A DNA stretch of 9,537 nt. Origin: an uncultured bacterium. GTDB lineage: Bacteria > Patescibacteriota > Microgenomatia > UBA1400 > PJMF01. The notes below the pieces were generated by a model. The model was not told the origin of the DNA. It did no database searches and was given only the letters and a program-made list of their open reading frames with translations. The stretch is taken from the NCBI GenBank assembly GCA_903891335.1, contig CAITDX010000011.1, positions 1-9,537 of the forward strand, written 5' to 3'. Below are positions 4,391 to 9,537 of the stretch, in pieces. The number at the start of each line of letters is the position of its first letter. Position 1 is the stretch's first letter. The position numbers were made by a program, and so were the translations under genes.

Positions 4391-6214
4391 ATGGACCAAA
4401 AAACTATTATCACCCTTCTAGCCGATCTCGAACAACATCTTGATCAAAGCAATGAGCAATTATTGAAGCTAATTAAGCAATACCTCAAAGCTGATGGCAC
4501 CCATTTCAGCTATACGGAAATTATAGAAAGTTATAAAAAACTCGCGGGTACCAATGGCTTGCAAAAATTCAATCCCAAGCTCGTCGATAAAATCCTAATG
4601 AAACCAGTACGAACCATTTCTGGAGTCGCACCCGTGACTGTTCTCACCAAACCTTATCCCTGTCCGGGTAAATGTATTTTCTGCCCCAATGATCTGCGCA
4701 TGCCCAAAAGCTACCTAGCTGATGAACCTGGCGCTCAACGAGCAGAAAAAAACTACTTCGATCCCTACCTGCAAACCACCAATCGTTTAGAAGCCCTCTA
4801 CGCCATGGGGCATAGTGTCCAAAAAGTTGAACTCATTATTCTCGGTGGCACTTGGACTGCCTATCCCAAAGCCTACCAGATCTGGTTTATCAAAGAATGT
4901 TTCCGTGCCATTAATGAATTTGGCAAAAAAAATGCCAGTCAAACCATCATTGCAAAATACCAAAAATTCCAAAAAGAATTCAGCGAAAATCAAAAAAAAT
5001 GGAAAAATCAAGCTTTTCTTAGTAATGATGCTGCCAAAAACAAAACAGCCATTGCTCCGCTGCAAATCAAAGGCGAAGACGTCGATGCCCAAGGCACCGC
5101 TAACTACAATCAACTTATTACCAAATATTACCTTGAACCAGAAAAGGCGCTGGGCATCACTGAATATCAACGCTCGACTTGGAATGAATTGGAGAAGGAG
5201 CAACTCATCAATGAAACCGCTCCTCAGCGTTGTGTTGGTCTCGTCATCGAAACTAGACCAGATGAAATCAACCAGAGCACCATTCGCGACATTCGTCGCC
5301 TTGGCGCTACCAAAATTCAACTTGGCATTCAGTCGCTTGACGATACCATTCTGAAAAAAAATAAGCGTGGTCATGATGTGGCGACAGTGCGCCGTAGTTT
5401 TGCCCTCCTTCGTCAGGCTGGCTTCAAACTACACATCCACTTCATGGCCAATCTCTATGGCAGCACTGTCGCCACAGACAAACGCGACTTCCGCAAGTTA
5501 TTTAGTGAACAAGATTTTCGCCCCGATGAGCTCAAAATCTATCCGTGCTCACTGATTGCTACCGCCGAGCTAATGCGCTACTACAAAAAAGGCCTGTGGC
5601 AACCTTATTCACATGAGGAATTACTCGAAATCACCAGCTACACCCTCACGCACACCCCTCTGTATTGTCGGATTACCCGCATGATTAGAGATATTCCTTC
5701 TCAAGACATCGTGGTTGGTAACAAAAAAAGTAATTTCCGGCAAATCGCTGAGGCACATGTCAAAAAAAGCCATGCTAGCATGCAAGATATTAGAGCACGA
5801 GAAATTCGCAATCAACAGTTCGATCCAGATCAAATTAAACTCAACATTAAACACTATCGTACTCAAGTCAGCACAGAAAAGTTTTTGCAATTTGTATATC
5901 AGGATAAAATTCTGGCCTTCCTACGCCTTAGTTTGCCCAAAAAAACCACTAACGACGTCTTCACAGAGTTGGATGGAGCAGCCATGATCAGAGAAATCCA
6001 CGTCTATGGTCGTAGCCTCGGTATTGGGCAAAAGGAAGATGCCAAAGCGCAACACTTTGGCTTCGGCAGTCGCTTAATCGCCAAAGCTAAGCAAATTAGC
6101 CAAGCCAATGGCTTCACAAAACTCGCCGTCATTTCAGCCATTGGTACTCGTGAATACTATCGCCAACGTGGCTTCAGAGATGGAGAACTCTATCAGTTTC
6201 TAGATCTTGGTTGA
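4391..6214 (+). CDS. elp3: Elp3, tRNA U34 carboxymethyl-forming radical SAM/acetyltransferase
   Basis: The 607-residue enzyme uses SAM and acetyl-CoA to build the carboxymethyl-type C5 side chain on wobble uridine of tRNA. Order: N-terminal tRNA-binding helices (1-65); radical SAM domain with the 4Fe-4S cysteines C91, C95 and C98 (PCPGKCIFCP), GGTW (152-155), ETRPD (287-291), IQLGIQSLDD and the RDIP motif (433-436); then a GNAT acetyltransferase domain (about 510-607) with REIHVYG (534), QHFGFGSRL (554) and EYYRQRGF (588). I chose ATG 4391 because AGGAAAAG lies about 9-12 nt upstream and a TATAAT lies before that. A TTG in the same frame at 4319 would overlap the neighbouring gene and add 24 unlike residues. 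A Lys/Gln-rich insertion of roughly 85 residues (about 176-276) relative to eukaryotic Elp3 lies between GGTW and ETRPD. The other Elongator subunits are absent, as in other bacteria. Its 3' end overlaps the ATPase gene by 22 bp. Confidence 0.95.
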   Translation: MDQKTIITLLADLEQHLDQSNEQLLKLIKQYLKADGTHFSYTEIIESYKKLAGTNGLQKFNPKLVDKILMKPVRTISGVAPVTVLTKPYPCPGKCIFCPNDLRMPKSYLADEPGAQRAEKNYFDPYLQTTNRLEALYAMGHSVQKVELIILGGTWTAYPKAYQIWFIKECFRAINEFGKKNASQTIIAKYQKFQKEFSENQKKWKNQAFLSNDAAKNKTAIAPLQIKGEDVDAQGTANYNQLITKYYLEPEKALGITEYQRSTWNELEKEQLINETAPQRCVGLVIETRPDEINQSTIRDIRRLGATKIQLGIQSLDDTILKKNKRGHDVATVRRSFALLRQAGFKLHIHFMANLYGSTVATDKRDFRKLFSEQDFRPDELKIYPCSLIATAELMRYYKKGLWQPYSHEELLEITSYTLTHTPLYCRITRMIRDIPSQDIVVGNKKSNFRQIAEAHVKKSHASMQDIRAREIRNQQFDPDQIKLNIKHYRTQVSTEKFLQFVYQDKILAFLRLSLPKKTTNDVFTELDGAAMIREIHVYGRSLGIGQKEDAKAQHFGFGSRLIAKAKQISQANGFTKLAVISAIGTREYYRQRGFRDGELYQFLDLG

Positions 6215-8811
6215 AGCGCCACTTTTGTCTTCAAAAATTTATAACTCTCGCCAATTGCCAACACCGCAAGAGAAACTAAAAGCAACACAGATACCTCCAC
6301 GAGCGACAGGGGAGTGAAACGAAACACTGTCATCAAACTAGGGTGATTCATGGCTAGATATTGCAAGAACAGCGACAGCATCACCGTGCCCACCACATAT
6401 TTATTGCTGAACCAACCAATCCGCCAAATCGATAAATCAAGTGAGCGCATGTTAAAAATATTAACCAACTGAGTAAAACACATCGCACAAAAAACTGCGG
6501 TACGAGCCTTGTCCAATCCCTCAGGCATAAACCACCAAAACGCAGCCAATGACACCACTGTCATCATTGCAATAATCGGCACCATCAAGCCAAGCATCTG
6601 CTTGATAAGAATTCCTTCCCCCTTGCGTTTGGGCTTCTGACTGAGTAGATCACCATGACCTGGTTCAGCTGCCAAAGCCATATCAGTCAAACCATCTGTC
6701 ACTAGGTTGAGCCATAAAATTTGCGAGGCCAAAAGAGGGAGTGGGAGACCCAAAAGTACTGACAGAATAATAATCAAGTCTTCGGTGAAGTTCGTCGTCA
6801 ATAAAAACGCACTGGCTTGCCTAGTATTGGCAAAAATCGTCCGCCCCTCTTCAATTGCCTGCACCAAAGAAGCAAAGTTATCATCTGCCAAGACAATGTC
6901 ACTGGCTTCGCGTGCAGCATCAGTCCCAATTTGCCCCATCGCAATACCTAAGTCTGCTTGTTTAAGTGCTAACACATCATTCACGCCATCTCCGGTCATT
7001 GCAACAGCGTGACCCTGAGATTGCAATGTTCGTAAAATCTTCAATTTCATCGCTGGAGTGAGGCGGGCAAACACCGAGACTTGCTGCACTGCCTGGGCAA
7101 ATTCCGTTTCGTTGAGTTGTTCTAATTCGGTCTGCGTCAGCACTAATTCATCTGGTGAGACAGTCTTTGCAGCTGCAACAATCCCAGCCTCCCTGGCAAT
7201 TGCTAAGGCAGTGTCCCGATGATCACCGGTTTGCATAATAACTCTAATCCCAGCTTGTCTTGCCTTTGCCACTGCCTGCGCCACTCCCTGACGCAATGGA
7301 TCAACCATTCCCACAAGTCCCAAAAATTGTAAGCGCTGCACATCAGCCAAAGTAGCAGTTTGCGTTGCCACAGGCACTGGTGTCATCGCCAAAGCAATCA
7401 CGCGCATTGCTTGACCAGCCAAGGTTTGCATGTGTTTCAAGATTACCGCCTGTTCTTTGGCTGAGAGTGTACTGCGCGCAAGAAGTGCTTCCGTTGTTCC
7501 ACTGACTGCCAATCGTCGTTGTCCCTGATATTCCACCAATACCGCCTTCAGTTTCAATTCTTGATCAAAAGGCAACTCATCAAGCACTTGGCTCTGAGCT
7601 AACTCTTCCTGAAGTTTGGCTTTATATGATAAAACCAAAAGCGCTGCTTCTGTCGGATCTCCTTGTATTCCCGTTGGCGTTAAGCTTGCACGACTGCACC
7701 AAGTCGCAGCCAAGATCAGATCTTTGACTGACGACTGTTCTTGCAATTCAAGCGGCTGACCATTGCTGGATAAATCACCTTGAGTTTGCCAACCACTTCC
7801 GCTCACTCTAATTTCTTGGCCTTCACAATAGATGTTTGTCACTGTCATCGTGTTTTGCGTCAAAGTACCGGTTTTGTCAGTGGCAATCACGTCTACTACG
7901 CTCAATGTCTCTGTTGCTGGTAAGGATCGTACAATTGCTTTTTTGCGTGCCATGCGACTGGCACCGGTAGCCAGAATAATTGCAATCACTGCTGGCAAAC
8001 CTTCAGGCACACTTGACACCAAAGAGGCTACTGAAAAAGCAAAAATCTCAGTAAATGCAAAGCCTCGAACGAAGTAGCCGACAATAAAAGTAATCACTGT
8101 GCCAAGAATTGCCACTACTGACATTTGCTTTGCCAGCAATTCTGTTTTAAGTTCAAAATGAGTTTTTTCTTTTTTGATTTCCTTTAGATCGCGGGCAATC
8201 TTGCCAATTAAAGTCGCTGAACCAATGGCCGTCACCGTGAACGTTGCCATGCCAGCTGCAACTACCGTGCTCATATACACCTGGCTTTGGTTTTGGCTTA
8301 GATCAGATAAATCAGTGCTTTTATCAACGGGCAAAGATTCTCCAGTAAGTGATGACTCAACCACTCGTAGATTGCGCGCCGATACCAAACGACCATCGGC
8401 TGGAACTCGATCTCCAGCTTCAAGCAACACCAAATCTCCCGGAACTAATTCTATAGCTGGAACAGTCAATAATTGACCAGAACGATAGACTTTAGCTGTG
8501 GCAATAACCAGATCTCGTAGTGCATTAATCGCCTGACTCGCTCGATATTCCTGCACCAAGCCCACGATAGTATTGAAAAAAATCACACCCAAAATTACAT
8601 AGGTATCTAAAATATGATCAGTAAAATAAGTGATTAAAGCTGAAATTAATAAAATATAAACCAGCCAATTATTGAGTTGATGCCACAATAACTTGAGCAA
8701 TAAAAATCGTTGCTCGTCACTAACAATTTCATTTGCACCAAACTGAGCTCGCAAGGCGACTACTTGGTCATGTGTCAAACCAGAATAGGACTTTACTTGA
8801 TCCTTGGACAT
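6193..8811 (-). CDS. P-type cation-transporting ATPase, probably Ca2+ (P2A type)
   Basis: An 872-residue membrane pump that exports a cation, most likely Ca2+, driven by ATP. An N-terminal cation-ATPase segment (1-45) is followed by M1-M2 (46-90), an actuator domain with TGES (156-159), M3-M4 (228-283) with PEGLP (269-273), the phosphorylation site DKTGT with D312, a nucleotide domain with GDPTE (384-388), TGD (528-530), the hinge TGDGVND (606-612), and M5-M10 (about 668-855). By alignment with SERCA, Ca2+ ligands are kept in M4 (E270), M5 (N674, E677) and M6 (N702, T705, D706), while the M8 glutamate is replaced by Q781, as in plasma-membrane pumps. The usual KGAPE of the nucleotide pocket reads SGTTE (437-441), so the ATP-contacting lysine is missing. 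No clear ribosome-binding site precedes ATG 8811. It is divergent from the HAD gene and convergent with elp3. Mn2+ is an alternative substrate. Confidence 0.92.
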   Translation of the reverse strand: MSKDQVKSYSGLTHDQVVALRAQFGANEIVSDEQRFLLLKLLWHQLNNWLVYILLISALITYFTDHILDTYVILGVIFFNTIVGLVQEYRASQAINALRDLVIATAKVYRSGQLLTVPAIELVPGDLVLLEAGDRVPADGRLVSARNLRVVESSLTGESLPVDKSTDLSDLSQNQSQVYMSTVVAAGMATFTVTAIGSATLIGKIARDLKEIKKEKTHFELKTELLAKQMSVVAILGTVITFIVGYFVRGFAFTEIFAFSVASLVSSVPEGLPAVIAIILATGASRMARKKAIVRSLPATETLSVVDVIATDKTGTLTQNTMTVTNIYCEGQEIRVSGSGWQTQGDLSSNGQPLELQEQSSVKDLILAATWCSRASLTPTGIQGDPTEAALLVLSYKAKLQEELAQSQVLDELPFDQELKLKAVLVEYQGQRRLAVSGTTEALLARSTLSAKEQAVILKHMQTLAGQAMRVIALAMTPVPVATQTATLADVQRLQFLGLVGMVDPLRQGVAQAVAKARQAGIRVIMQTGDHRDTALAIAREAGIVAAAKTVSPDELVLTQTELEQLNETEFAQAVQQVSVFARLTPAMKLKILRTLQSQGHAVAMTGDGVNDVLALKQADLGIAMGQIGTDAAREASDIVLADDNFASLVQAIEEGRTIFANTRQASAFLLTTNFTEDLIIILSVLLGLPLPLLASQILWLNLVTDGLTDMALAAEPGHGDLLSQKPKRKGEGILIKQMLGLMVPIIAMMTVVSLAAFWWFMPEGLDKARTAVFCAMCFTQLVNIFNMRSLDLSIWRIGWFSNKYVVGTVMLSLFLQYLAMNHPSLMTVFRFTPLSLVEVSVLLLVSLAVLAIGESYKFLKTKVALQPRSRN

Positions 8812-8877
8812 AAATGATGTGGACAGTGTAGCAGATTTGCTCTCGTCAAATCCAGTTTCTTTGTTGAAATAGAGCGC

Positions 8878-9487
8878 ATGATCAAACTCGTTTTGCTTGA
8901 TTTCGATGATACCTTATGCCTCTCCGAGGAGTCTTGTTTCAATTTCGAAAATGAAATTGCCATTTCGATGGGGTTAAAACCAATGGAGCGAGCGCATTCC
9001 TGGGATTAACGTGGGCGAATTTATGCGTCGCTTTGACAAAATGCTGCCAGAAGCCATCCAATCCGGCCGCATGGACATGGTTGCAGACAAAAACCTCAAA
9101 GTCCTCGACCAACTCAAGGCTGCTGGTAAAAAGCTAGCAGTGGTGACCTCGCGCTCATATATTGAAGTCAAACCAATGATTTCACTTGATCATCCTTTAG
9201 GCACTCGGATTGATGCTTTTTATCATCGCGATAATTCTGAACATCTCAAGCCAGATCCTCGCGTCTTCAACAAACCGCTCTACGAATTCGACATTACTCC
9301 TCAGGAAGCAGTCTATGTTGGCGATAGTCTCAAAGATGGCTTTGCTGCCAAAGGAGCTGGTCTTGCTTTCGTGGCCGTCTTAGAAAGTGGCTTAGTTAAC
9401 AAACAAGCGTTTGCTAATGTCAATATTGCTGTTGATCATTACGCCGATAATTTCGAAGATTGTCTCAATTTCATTCTTCAACATTAA
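8878..9487 (+). pseudogene. HAD-superfamily phosphatase broken by a frameshift in the cap region
   Basis: Two frames make up one HAD hydrolase of the phosphoglycolate phosphatase-like type. The first, from ATG 8878, gives 43 residues with catalytic motif I DFDDTL (nucleophile D8, acid D10) and stops at TAA 9007. The second is open through 9011-9487 and holds motif II (VVTSR), the motif III lysine (HLKPDP) and motif IV (VGDSLKDG), ending in TAA. The region from 8878 to 9487 is 610 bp, one base over a whole number of codons. The part that would be the helical cap looks short, so a frame-breaking deletion near 8985-9006 is more likely than a single-base error. GAGCG occurs twice there and could have mediated the deletion. 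A GTG at 9011 could start the second half, but a protein without motif I would be inactive. Assembly error is a real alternative, given the adapter left on this contig. Confidence 0.8.
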
Positions 9488-9491
9488 GCTC

Positions 9492-9520
9492 TTGGCAAAA
9501 ATAGTAAATGATGCTACTAT
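9492..9520 (+). promoter_or_regulatory. Promoter for a gene beyond the right edge
   Basis: TTGGCA (9492-9497) and TACTAT (9515-9520) are separated by exactly 17 nt, a good sigma70-type arrangement. It starts 4 bp after the stop of the HAD gene. No start codon follows within the 17 remaining bases, so the transcript's gene, or a structural RNA, lies outside the window. Confidence 0.55.
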
Positions 9521-9537
9521 GGGTTTTTGAGTGAAAA

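Noticed and set aside
4787..5374. 195-codon minus-strand open frame inside elp3, and several shorter ones in elp3 and the ATPase gene
   Set aside because: These are shadows of strongly conserved coding sequence on the other strand or frame, with no own signals.
3519..6214. UGA-recoding (glycine) genetic code
   Set aside because: Conserved glycines in Elp3, the methyltransferase and the ATPase all use GGN, and TGA falls at the natural ends of these proteins.
8878..9487. Programmed ribosomal frameshift in the HAD gene
   Set aside because: There is no slippery heptamer near the joint, and the cap region seems to lack residues, which favours a deletion or assembly error.

Overview
The window looks like the end of a metagenome-assembled contig from a bacterium with a small, A+T-leaning genome. 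A Patescibacteria (CPR)-type lineage is my best guess, from the stand-alone bacterial Elp3, the short intergenic gaps and the unfamiliar A+T-rich hypothetical genes. This is inference, with no marker gene to prove it. TGA is used as a normal stop and conserved glycines are read from GGN codons, so the UGA-to-glycine code of some CPR groups does not apply. The first 36 bases are Illumina adapter, so the left edge is technical.

Layout: (1) 37-1948, an A+T-rich pair of minus-strand genes: a protein cut off by the contig end with a methyltransferase-like C-terminal half, and an acidic helical protein of unknown function. A perfect 22-bp palindrome covers the start codon of the first. (2) 2078-3232, a complete insertion sequence of about 1155 bp with 27-bp perfect terminal repeats, a zinc-ribbon transposase of the IS256/Mutator type and an 8-bp target duplication. 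It sits exactly at the 3' end of a tRNA gene. (3) 3238-3311, tRNA-Gln(UUG) on the minus strand with encoded CCA and a good promoter, followed by a 35-bp tandem repeat array and two hairpins up to 3511. (4) 3519-6214, a divergent pair: a Trm9/ALKBH8-like tRNA methyltransferase (minus) and Elp3 (plus). (5) 6193-8811, a Ca2+-type P-type ATPase (minus), whose 3' end overlaps that of elp3 by 22 bp. (6) 8878-9487, a HAD-family phosphatase broken by a frameshift, then a good promoter aimed at a gene beyond the right edge.

The main biological point is region 3-4. Elp3 makes the carboxymethyl-type C5 side chain on wobble uridine 34 of tRNA, and in eukaryotes Trm9/ALKBH8 methyl-esterifies that group to mcm5U. 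Here both enzymes are encoded back to back with a 59-bp shared promoter region, beside the gene of tRNA-Gln(UUG), whose eukaryotic equivalent is a classic substrate. This suggests a minimal bacterial mcm5U34 pathway without the rest of Elongator and without Trm112.

The DNA left of the tRNA is visibly richer in A+T and holds the unknown genes and the IS. The DNA right of it holds housekeeping-type genes. The tRNA may therefore mark the edge of an accessory region.
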